A stretch of DNA of 64,000 nt, taken from positions 27,196-91,195 of the forward strand of contig DJMA01000004.1 in the NCBI GenBank assembly GCA_002436415.1, read 5' to 3'. Source of the stretch: Bdellovibrionaceae bacterium UBA6502 (GTDB lineage: Bacteria > Bdellovibrionota > Bdellovibrionia > Bdellovibrionales > UBA840). The position numbers and the translations under genes are program-made. Under the pieces are notes generated by a model. The model did no database searches, had not been told where the DNA came from, and saw only the letters and a list, made by a program, of their open reading frames with translations. This document shows positions 14,053-23,000 of the stretch, in pieces (within the stretch, counting starts at the first letter, position 1; the number at the start of each line of letters is the position of its first letter).

Positions 14053-15050
14053 TTCTTGATGGCCTCTTCTACTAATCTACCCATTTTCCCGGCATTAAAA
14101 TCATCGATGGCCTGTCTTATTTCATCACGAGTGTTCATCACAAAAGGGCCATAAGCAGCTACAGGTTCGTCAATTGGCTCACCATTTAAAACTAAAAGAT
14201 GTGAGTCACTGTCTAAGTTTAACTGGATTTGTTCTCCGTCTCTCTCAAAAACTGCAATTTCTCCTTCTTTGATTGTTTTGTCTGCTAACTTACTGTTTCC
14301 TTTTAACTGAACAATAATCGTATTTGTCTGCTCATTAAAATTTAGATCTAGTCTGCCTTCGCTCTTATGAAAGACTTCAAATATATTCATCGGAGTGTGA
14401 GTGAGGGCAGGCCCGCTTTTACCATGATATTCTCCAGCGATGATTTTTAGTTCTGTTTTTCCTTCGTTTAGTTTTAAACTTGGAAAATCCTCTTTGTTCA
14501 TAGATTGGTATCTTGGTGTTGTCATCTTATCCTTTGCAGGTAGGTTCACCCACAGTTGAACCATTTCGAAAACTCCACCTTTTTGAGAAAAATCTTTCGA
14601 GTGAAATTCTTCGTGAACGACTCCTGATCCAGCAGTCATCCATTGAACACCACCACTAGAGATAGTTCCTCCTCCGCCACCGGAGTCTCTATGGTCAATT
14701 TTTCCCTGAATAGCAAAAGTTACCGTTTCAAAACCTCTATGGGGATGTTCTCCCACACCTAACTTTTTATCTGTGGGAGCAAACTCCATGGGAGCTGCGT
14801 GATCTAATAGGATAAAGGGACTCAGATAATGATTTTCGTTATCATGCATTGAGAACATAGTGCTCACATAGAATCCATCACCAACCCAATGTTTTTCTCT
14901 TGGTGAATAGATCTTATAAAGTTTTTTTGATTCTGCCATTAGGTCTTTCCTTTTTAAAAAAGCAATTAGTAAGCCAAATCCCAAAGTAGCCTTAATGGCG
15001 CGAGCCAAAAACTTTCTTCTAGAGGGTCCAATAAAATTTTTAATTGCCAT
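14049..15050 (-). CDS. Pirin-family protein with Tat signal
   Basis: The 333-residue protein has the pirin metal site: His102, His104, His146 and Glu148, inside Gly-Glu-His-Pro-His-Arg-Gly-Phe and Gly-Ser-Gly-Val-Val-His-Glu-Glu. The cupin core spans about residues 45-170 and the second cupin the rest. Pirins are cytoplasmic or nuclear iron proteins, some with quercetinase activity. Here a twin-arginine signal (Ser-Arg-Arg-Lys-Phe-Leu at 10-15, hydrophobic to about 31) precedes the domain, so the folded iron protein would be exported through Tat. Nothing nearby suggests a substrate. Confidence 0.85.
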   Translation of the reverse strand: MAIKNFIGPSRRKFLARAIKATLGFGLLIAFLKRKDLMAESKKLYKIYSPREKHWVGDGFYVSTMFSMHDNENHYLSPFILLDHAAPMEFAPTDKKLGVGEHPHRGFETVTFAIQGKIDHRDSGGGGGTISSGGVQWMTAGSGVVHEEFHSKDFSQKGGVFEMVQLWVNLPAKDKMTTPRYQSMNKEDFPSLKLNEGKTELKIIAGEYHGKSGPALTHTPMNIFEVFHKSEGRLDLNFNEQTNTIIVQLKGNSKLADKTIKEGEIAVFERDGEQIQLNLDSDSHLLVLNGEPIDEPVAAYGPFVMNTRDEIRQAIDDFNAGKMGRLVEEAIKN

Positions 15051-15188
15051 ACAAATATGATAGCAGGCTTTTGCTAGTTAGGCAGAGATTAAACAAAATT
15101 GTACAGAATAGATCATATTGAAACGATCTTACTTTTCTGTTTAGTAACAATGGCTCAAACCCATAGATTTTAACAAGTTCCCTAAGAC

Positions 15189-16118
15189 TCATTTACAAAA
15201 GGATTTTAAGTTACCTGGGATTTGTGGAGGACTTATGTCTGGGAAACTGAGTTTTCTAGTTTCTAATGCTTGGGTGATATAGTCTTTTCCTGTTACACCA
15301 AGATAGCCGGTGTCCTCATTATAAAATGGGTCAAAGATTGCTTTTTTTGAGCTGATAAATTTGACGTTTTCTTCTTTTAGGCTACTAAGTAAAGCATCAA
15401 GAAAATGGGTTGTCGAAGCACTTAAATGCAGAAGAAGAATGTGTGGAATGTATCTTTGGTTCCCCCAAATTTTTTCACTTATACTTTGAGTGTAATCAAC
15501 TTTTTGTATCACATAGCGAACAAAGCTTTCTTGGAGTTTTTTAATGCCTTCGGTGTTAGAGTTTTTTTGGCATTCTAAAAATGCAGGTAGCCAAGCCCAA
15601 TCACTGGAATCAATAGATACTTGTGCGATTCTATATTTTCTTCGAGATAGGTAGGAGCGAACATTGTAACGTTCAGCATTGTTTGCGCCTTCTTCTAAAA
15701 ATGGATAACGAAAAACTTTAAGCTCCTTGATGCTTTTCGCATAATCCAGTAACAAATGTTCGTTGTCTTCAATGTCCTTGATGTAGGCTGCGGACTTTAA
15801 TCTGTTTAATCCATTATGAGAATAAGTGTGATTGCCGAGTAGCCGGTCCTTTTTCACCCATATGTCCAGGGCTTTGTGCCGTTCAGCCATATTGTCCACT
15901 AAGATGCCATTTAAAAACCCATAAACTTCAGGGACTTTATGTTTTTCTAGGCTTGCTACAAACTTTTTTAAATTTTCAAGACGAGAGGGTTTAGGCTTAG
16001 CGTCGCCAGCTGCTGGTATGTCATCGACCGTTATTGAGATTTCAATGGGTTTGGCAAGTAGGGAGCACGGCAAAAGAAAGGAGATGCATACTAATATTAT
16101 TAAATGTTGTTTCTTCAT
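15189..16118 (-). CDS. Secreted polysaccharide (peptidoglycan-type) deacetylase, NodB/CE4 family
   Basis: The 309-residue protein has a signal peptide (cleavage after about Ala22) and the NodB motifs: Thr-Val-Asp32-Asp33 (motif 1, catalytic base and metal ligand), Gly-Asn-His97-Thr-Tyr-Ser-His101 (motif 2, metal ligands) and Phe-Arg137-Tyr-Pro-Phe (motif 3). A Leu-Leu-Leu-His-Leu segment (about 229-233) could be motif 5. It should remove acetyl groups from N-acetylated glycans outside the cytoplasm. In Bdellovibrio, secreted deacetylases mark prey wall; that role is inferred only from context. Single gene, with divergent photolyase gene next to it. Confidence 0.8.
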   Translation of the reverse strand: MKKQHLIILVCISFLLPCSLLAKPIEISITVDDIPAAGDAKPKPSRLENLKKFVASLEKHKVPEVYGFLNGILVDNMAERHKALDIWVKKDRLLGNHTYSHNGLNRLKSAAYIKDIEDNEHLLLDYAKSIKELKVFRYPFLEEGANNAERYNVRSYLSRRKYRIAQVSIDSSDWAWLPAFLECQKNSNTEGIKKLQESFVRYVIQKVDYTQSISEKIWGNQRYIPHILLLHLSASTTHFLDALLSSLKEENVKFISSKKAIFDPFYNEDTGYLGVTGKDYITQALETRKLSFPDISPPQIPGNLKSFCK

Positions 16119-16255
16119 AGGAGCACCTTTTTTGAAAATGTCGTATTAATATAAAAATCATTAAAAGCTAGAGATATAAATTTGAATTGCAAACTACATT
16201 CTACGATTATTTTTTTTGGCTTCTTACTTTTATTGAGTTCATATATATTTTAGGA

Positions 16256-17677
16256 ATGAATAAAGAAAAAGTAAGTATTTTATGGTTTCGACAAGACTTA
16301 AGGTTGAAAGATAATCCTGCATTAAACGCATTGGCAGGTTCTGGTCATCTTTTACCTATTTACATTCTTGATGATGAAAACGCGGGTGAGTTTAAAATGG
16401 GTGGGGCTAGTCGATATTGGCTCCATAAAAGCTTAGATCGTTTAAACGCTAGCTTGGACTCCAAATTGAATTTCTATAGTGGGAGAGCCGAGGATATTAT
16501 TGAGCAATTAATCACGAACTATGATGTTCAAGAAATTTTCTGGAATCGCTGTTATGAACCATGGCGAATGAAACGCGATAAAAAGATAAAAGATCTACTA
16601 AAGAAAAACCAAATCGAAGCAAAGAGTTTTAAATCAGATCTTTTATGGGAGCCATGGGAGGTACTGAAGGATGATGGCGCCCCCTATAGGGTCTATAGTG
16701 CATACTACAAACGCTTATTGAAGAACACCAAACTTATAAGATCTCCAGAGACTAAAAAAATAAAATCTAGTCTTATCAAAGATAAGAGATCTGTCGGTTT
16801 AGATGAGTTGAAGTTATTTCCTGATATTAATTGGTATACCGACATGGATAAACAATGGCAACCAGGTGAAAAAGGAGCCCATAAAAATTTTAAAAAGTTT
16901 TTAGACAGCGGAATCAAAAACTACAAAGAGGGCAGAGATTTTCCAAAATTAGAAAGTGTTTCGAGATTGTCTCCACATTTACACTTTGGTGAGATTTCCG
17001 TGGCTGAAATTTGGCATCACATTCGAAACAACTATACAGACAAAAACGCAGGACATTTTCTTAAAGAAATTGCTTGGCGAGAATTCTCCTATCTTTTGTT
17101 GTACCACTTTCCGCAATTACCTAAAAAAAATCTCCAAGAAAAATTTGATAATTTTCCATGGAAATCTAAAAACAAAAAACAATTTGATGCTTGGAAAAAG
17201 GGAAACACCGGCTACCCAATCGTCGATGCTGGCATGAGAGAGCTTTGGCAAACCGGTTATATGCATAATCGCGTAAGAATGATAGTTGGCTCATTTCTCG
17301 TTAAAAATTTATTGATGCATTGGCGCCATGGAGAACGATGGTTTTGGGATTGCCTGCTTGATGCTGATTTGGCAAACAACTCAGCAAGTTGGCAATGGGT
17401 TGCTGGATCTGGTGCCGATGCAGCACCTTATTTCCGAATCTTTAATCCAATTCTCCAAGGCGAGCGTTTTGATAAAGACGGGGATTATGTAAAAAAATAT
17501 TGTCCAGAACTTAAAGAGCTTCCCAACAAATATATCCACAAGCCTTTCGAGGCACCAATGGATGTGCTTTTGGAAGCTGATGTAAAACTTGGAGAAAACT
17601 ATCCTCACCCGATTGTAAATTTAGGGGAATCTAGAGATGCAGCGCTCGATGCCTATGAGGAAATAAAGGGAAAATAG
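16256..17677 (+). CDS. phr: Deoxyribodipyrimidine photolyase
   Basis: From the ATG at 16256 the protein has 473 residues. Its N-terminal alpha/beta domain opens with Ser-Ile-Leu-Trp-Phe-Arg-Gln-Asp-Leu-Arg, the class I photolyase signature that binds the antenna pigment. The C-terminal FAD domain has Gly-Asn-Thr-Gly-Tyr-Pro-Ile-Val-Asp-Ala-Gly-Met-Arg, the Met-His-Asn-Arg-Val-Arg-Met segment, and Trp-Gln-Trp-Val-Ala-Gly-Ser-Gly near residue 375. It repairs cyclobutane pyrimidine dimers with blue light. An upstream in-frame TTG (16187) would add 23 hydrophobic residues without a ribosome binding site and is rejected. A cryptochrome-like function cannot be excluded. Confidence 0.9.
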   Translation: MNKEKVSILWFRQDLRLKDNPALNALAGSGHLLPIYILDDENAGEFKMGGASRYWLHKSLDRLNASLDSKLNFYSGRAEDIIEQLITNYDVQEIFWNRCYEPWRMKRDKKIKDLLKKNQIEAKSFKSDLLWEPWEVLKDDGAPYRVYSAYYKRLLKNTKLIRSPETKKIKSSLIKDKRSVGLDELKLFPDINWYTDMDKQWQPGEKGAHKNFKKFLDSGIKNYKEGRDFPKLESVSRLSPHLHFGEISVAEIWHHIRNNYTDKNAGHFLKEIAWREFSYLLLYHFPQLPKKNLQEKFDNFPWKSKNKKQFDAWKKGNTGYPIVDAGMRELWQTGYMHNRVRMIVGSFLVKNLLMHWRHGERWFWDCLLDADLANNSASWQWVAGSGADAAPYFRIFNPILQGERFDKDGDYVKKYCPELKELPNKYIHKPFEAPMDVLLEADVKLGENYPHPIVNLGESRDAALDAYEEIKGK

Positions 17678-17876
17678 GTCGAGCAAAAGACCTGTAAATA
17701 TTAAAATAATTTTTCGCTCTTGAGGGAAAGGTAATTTTGAATGCAAAGCATTTATAGCAATTACTAGCTCAAAAGCCCTTACGAGCTGTTTAAACTCGTT
17801 AAACTATGAAAATAAAGTCTGTATATTTCTTAATCAGCCAGGTAAAGCTTTCTCTATGAAATCCATTTTGCTTTGG

Positions 17877-17904
17877 ATATACTCCTAAAAAATTGGGAGT
17901 ATAT
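17877..17904 (+). promoter_or_regulatory. Terminator-like hairpin that contains the ribosome binding site of the next gene
   Basis: ATATACTCC (17877-17885) and GGAGTATAT (17896-17904) are perfectly complementary. The right arm contains the GGGAG Shine-Dalgarno of the TTG start at 17907, and a T-rich run (TTTTTGTTTTTC) follows. As RNA it could end transcription or hide the ribosome binding site. Confidence 0.5.
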
Positions 17905-17906
17905 TT

Positions 17907-19967
17907 TTGTTTTTCATTCGTGTGCGCACTTTCTTTTTGGGGATTCTTTTTATCTTAAGTTCTTTATCTTTGTGGGGACAAAGTAATGAGAAGATTTCTT
18001 ATGACTATGAAAGGATGTTGGAGATAAAGCGTAAGTTTCTAACGGGTGAGAGGGGCGACCGAGTTCAGAAATATCTTCTTAAAAAAGTGTTCAAAGAAGA
18101 ACTTGAAATCTCTGAAGAACTTCAACGAGAGTTCGGTTTCGAAAGTAAACTCAAAGAGATGTCGGTTCAGCAATTTTTGATGTTATTGCAACACAACCCA
18201 GATCGTTGGGATCAAATCGAACATCTTTTTGATCAATTTCCAAATTTAATTGATAAAGGTGATAACTCTCACACGCGTAGCCTTGAAACATATAAAGACT
18301 TACATGAGTTGATCGAAAAATCAGGAATTCGAGAAAGGTTTTCTGAGATAAACAATCCAACAGCTCCTTTTATTCTAGAAGTTCCCGAGGGTGAGTTAGG
18401 TTATTCAAATTTAAAGTTTTATTCAACACAGAGACAGAGATTGTATTTGGATGGAACTAAAGCTCCTGCTGATAATATGATCGAAGTTTTGAATGATTTT
18501 TTATTGTCTCCTGAGGTTAAAGAAGTTTCCGGGAATTCTTACGACAGTGACCTACGCGAGTTATCTGATGCTCTGATTCAGCTGAAAAAGAAATCTGTTT
18601 TTGTAGAATGGGGAATTGATAATGACGTTGTTAAGCACAAAAAAGAAGCGCAAGATTTTGTAGAGAAATTGAGAAAAGCTGGCTACGTAGTTGTGGATCA
18701 AGAGGCAGAAAGTAAATTGAGTTTTGAGGAGCAAGAATCTTTAAAACAGCAGAGAAGCAATGCCAAGAATCTAATTTACCTAGTGGATGCTACAGGTTTG
18801 AATCACGAAAAAATCATAGCAGTAAACTGGAGTGATCCAGCGACCGCCAAAATTTGGTCAGCCTCTGGAAACTTTACGGCTAGTGGGATGCATCCCTTAG
18901 GGGATTTGGCCTACTCTTCTGTGAAGGTAAAAGAAGCACTACCAAATGCAAATGGTTTTTTTACTATGGATAGCTACCTGGCTTCATTAGTTTTCAGAGA
19001 TCATATGATCATGCTGTTTGAAATGGGAATGCGTGGAACTCAGTTGCCTTTAAGTGGAAGCTTTAGGATTCCAGGCCGAGAGTTAAAAAACGGTAAGAGA
19101 TCTCATTACAATATTGCTTTTGGCCCTGGCGGAGGCCTAAGAGATATAACTGAAAATATCATGGGCTATGAAATCCAAAAAGCTCCTGTGAATTGGCCAA
19201 TCGGCAAGTTAACTTTTGTAAATGCTAGTCCGGAGTTAACTAATCTTAGCTTTAATCACCACCTAAAACAGAAGCAAGCAGGCATTAGTCCAATCCATTG
19301 GACAGTGGGCGATCCTAGTTTTACTTTAAGAGACTACAGTCAATCCCTTGTAGAAAGTGGAATGAAAGTCCTTATTGAGGAAGATAGTAAGCGTTATGTA
19401 CTTGATCTTGATAGCCCTTGGGTTAAAGAGTTTGGAGAGGCTGCTATGGGTGCTAGAAACTTTGTAGGGGCAAGTTACTTTCAAAGTTTTAAAAGCATTG
19501 AAAACCAGGAAGGGCAGTTGGAAGAATATTCGGTAAAAATGCACAATAAATCCATGGTTCTTGGCGGAGCTATTGTTAGTACTGAGAAACCAAAAAACAC
19601 AAAAAAATATTTTTTAGCGAAAGATGGCTTGTACTACCAAAACTCCATAGAGGGGATTAGCTTTGTTGGAAATTCAAATAACTTAGGGCGAACAACAAGA
19701 TCTAATAACGAGCAAGTTTCTTACTTTTATGATCCTTTAGCTCATGCTGAGGTGTGGGCGAGCATAATGGGCTTAGCTCATGAAGAAGTAAAAACGATTA
19801 GGCAACAGGCCGAAGAACGTAACAATCGAGCGACGAAGCTTAAAGATTTGAACATTAGAGGTCTTCCCTTAGATCGAAAGGTTCAAATAGAAAAGTATCA
19901 AAAGAAGATTCAGAGAGAAAATATAGATAAATCTCCTACTACTTCCTGTGGTTCATCTGCAAAATAG
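17907..19967 (+). CDS. Secreted phospholipase-D-superfamily (HKD) protein
   Basis: The 686-residue protein has a signal peptide (cleavage after about Gly24-Gln25) and two degenerate-but-recognisable HKD motifs. The first is His300-x-Lys302 followed by a Gly-Asn-Phe-Thr segment near 320. The second is His546-x-Lys548 followed by Gly-Asn-Ser-Asn-Asn-Leu-Gly-Arg and Arg-Ser-Asn-Asn-Glu around 592-605. Two motifs in one chain match phospholipases D and cardiolipin synthases, which hydrolyse or exchange phosphodiester head groups; nucleases share the fold. The start is TTG with GGGAG seven bases upstream; the next ATG would remove the signal peptide. A Cys three residues from the conserved Ser-Ser-Ala-Lys C-terminus may be disulfide-linked. 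Monocistronic. Confidence 0.7.
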   Translation: MFFIRVRTFFLGILFILSSLSLWGQSNEKISYDYERMLEIKRKFLTGERGDRVQKYLLKKVFKEELEISEELQREFGFESKLKEMSVQQFLMLLQHNPDRWDQIEHLFDQFPNLIDKGDNSHTRSLETYKDLHELIEKSGIRERFSEINNPTAPFILEVPEGELGYSNLKFYSTQRQRLYLDGTKAPADNMIEVLNDFLLSPEVKEVSGNSYDSDLRELSDALIQLKKKSVFVEWGIDNDVVKHKKEAQDFVEKLRKAGYVVVDQEAESKLSFEEQESLKQQRSNAKNLIYLVDATGLNHEKIIAVNWSDPATAKIWSASGNFTASGMHPLGDLAYSSVKVKEALPNANGFFTMDSYLASLVFRDHMIMLFEMGMRGTQLPLSGSFRIPGRELKNGKRSHYNIAFGPGGGLRDITENIMGYEIQKAPVNWPIGKLTFVNASPELTNLSFNHHLKQKQAGISPIHWTVGDPSFTLRDYSQSLVESGMKVLIEEDSKRYVLDLDSPWVKEFGEAAMGARNFVGASYFQSFKSIENQEGQLEEYSVKMHNKSMVLGGAIVSTEKPKNTKKYFLAKDGLYYQNSIEGISFVGNSNNLGRTTRSNNEQVSYFYDPLAHAEVWASIMGLAHEEVKTIRQQAEERNNRATKLKDLNIRGLPLDRKVQIEKYQKKIQRENIDKSPTTSCGSSAK

Positions 19968-20053
19968 TCTCAGTATGAGCCGTAAATTTAAGGAATTATG
20001 ACATGTTGGTAACAGACTTGTGTTAAGAATAACAAGATCCGACAGCATTTGTG

Positions 20054-23000
20054 ATGAATCTTGAAAAAATGAACCCTAATGAAAAGCTTGTACATTGCGT
20101 ACAAAAGACAACGCATAGACTTAGTGTTTTTGAGTTGAGTACGGGAGGCTATAGGGTTTTAAAGACCTACTTTTTAGATGCGTTTGGTGTTAAGGCAAAA
20201 GCTTTATTGGGAACTCCTCCCGTTCAAAAATCTGATTCTGAGAACTTTTATTTGAATGGCTTACAAATCACTGATCAAAGTCTTACGCACGAGTTTCTTG
20301 TTAGTAAGCTCGAACTTTCTGAAGAGGCCGTTAAAAATCATAGCCTAGAATCAATAGATTTAATTCAGAGTTTATATAAAAAATCATTATCTGACTATAT
20401 GTTAGAGGAAGCAGACCTTTGCTTTTTTGAATGTGAAACTTTCTACAATAAGAAGACGGAAAGCATTGAACACTTGCCGGGACCTAAATTTAGATTGCGG
20501 GATTTTCGTGATCTTTCAGATATACTCAATGAACTGCCCGCAGATATACTTTTTAGCTTACTTCCCTTCTGGGCTTTTGAGGTGAAAAAGTCTTATATTG
20601 ATTGCCAGTCTCATGCAATCAATAAAGCTTTCTTTCACTTCTTAAAGATTAACTTTTTTCCCAAAGATATGGAGCTTTTCTATTCGCCGGATGAAAAAGA
20701 TTGGAGAAGAGACCACTCTAAAAACATCGAGATTATCCTTTCCCATTTACCTAGTGAATATTTAGAGCTAGCAAAAAGATGTTTTTCTTTAGATGAGAGC
20801 TTAAACTATGCGAGCTTTTCAAGTTTTAAGTTTGATTTTTTGGTAGCAACCCAAAGAGTAGACTTTAAAAACCAAGGACAACAAGTAAATGCCATCAAAA
20901 GAATAGACCTAATGACAAAACGTCATAGGTCTATAGTGGAAAAAATTAGTCAAGATATCATCCAGCCAGTAAACCGAAGAAGTGGCGAATGTTATCTTTT
21001 ACAGGGTTCAGAACAAAGTTTAAACTCCGATATCATAAAAGAAGTTCTAGAATCTTTGCCAGAGCATTTGGTATCAGTATTAAATCTTAGAGAGGAAAGT
21101 CGCAATTTAGGTGTTGATTTTAATCCACTATATGAATTGTTGAATCAGCTTTTGGATTTGGTATGCCAACAGCTTACTAGTAGTAAAGCTTTAAAATCTG
21201 AGTTTTATAATGCTTTTCATTCAGAGTTAAACTACTTGGCTGCCTTTAACAAAGGATTACATGATCTCTACCACAATGTACAAATATCTGATGATTTCAT
21301 TGGAATTGGTCGAGTAAACGACTGGGAATTGAAGAAAATCATTAACAAGTTGGTACATTTTCATTTAGGGGCAGACAAACGTTTGCTGGTCGTGATTGAT
21401 TCCAAGTTTCGAATCGGATTGAATCGCTCTAAAACAAATAGTTTGGATTTTTTAAAGCTCATTGAGGATTTACCAGTAAGTATCATAGGAGATTATAATT
21501 CAGGCGTGGTAGAGAATTACTTTAATTACAGACTTTCTGAATTTGGAAAGAGTATAGTTCAAGAATTTGAAGTGAATTTTTTAGAAGAAATGGAGATTGA
21601 AGATTATCTTCTGGTAACAGGCTTAAATGATCATCGTACTACTGAAAGGTTGTCTAGGAAACTATTCAATTTAAGTAAAGGTAGTAAAGAGAATCTTGAT
21701 TCAATTCTTTCTCAAGCAATTTCTTCAAGAATCATCCAGCTAAACGCTAAAAATGAAGTGGAGTGGAATCTTGAAAAATTAGAGTCTTATGATTTCTTTT
21801 TACCTAACAATTACGAACATCAAGAAGTATTTAAGGATCTTTCACCAGGGGAAAAGGTAATTCTAAAAAGATGTGCCCTTGTGGAGGGGGGAATTCAAAC
21901 TGACTTTTTAATTCATGGAGTGGAACAGACAGGCTTGAGTGGTATCAATAAGCTTGTTGAGCGAGGCTTTATATCTAGATCCTTTGACGGAAAATCTAGA
22001 GCTAGTTTTTCAGTTTCTAATGGAAATTTGCGACGAGCAATACTTTCTAATATGGAGAAAAGGGAAAGGACTTTTCTAAGCATACAGTTGGCGAGGATAA
22101 TGAGTGACTTAGACATTACGATCTCTCCGTTTTTAGAGGGAAGTTTATGGGCCAAAGTTGCTGACTATTTAGCGGCTAACAACGACAAGAAAAAAGCCGT
22201 GGTTTCTTTTTTAAACTGCGCGAGAGAGTTTTTAAGAATCTCTGATTACCAAACGGCATTGAGTTATCTGGATCTTGCATCAACATTCTTATGTGAAGAA
22301 AACAAAAAATACTATGAAGCGGTTTGGGGAGATTTTTGCCTTTTGATGGCGGTGGCTAGTTTTAGAAACAAAAAAGAACGTGCCGCTGAAGAATATTTCC
22401 AAATGGCTTTAGAACATTCTACCGACAAAATTCAATCGGCAAAAATTAGATTGGAATGGATTAATTTATGTGTGTTGGTCGGAAACCATGATAAAGCGAT
22501 TGAGCTTTCGGAGCAAAATTTTAAGACCTTAGATTTTCAAGCCTTTGGTTTTTCAAATTATTTATGGTGTTTTCGTTTGATGTTTTTAACATGGTTTAAT
22601 TTCCACAATATCAAGCAGTGCTTACGAGAAAACAACAAGACAGCTTCAGAAACGGAGCGTTTGGGTGCATTGATTGAGACGGTGATAGCTTCGGCGGCTA
22701 GTTACTTTTCAAAAGACCGTTTAAAATTTCATCTACTGCAAGGAATAATGACCTTTTTATCCAACAAGCTCCATGGCACAAAGTATGCCGGATTGTCTCT
22801 TCTTAATGCTGGTGTAATGAGTGGTTTACTCTTTAATAAACCAAGAAGCTCTGAGAACTATTTTAAAAAAGCTAGGATGATTTCTGAAAAACTTGGAGCA
22901 GGCTTTGCTTTGAGTAGAATTCAATCCGTAGAAACGATGATGATAAGTTCCATCAAATTAAAAACGAGAGACCTTATAGAGAAGCTACGTTCAGTGGCTA

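Noticed and set aside
16187..16255. Upstream TTG start for the photolyase
   Set aside because: It adds a hydrophobic extension unlike any photolyase and has no ribosome binding site.
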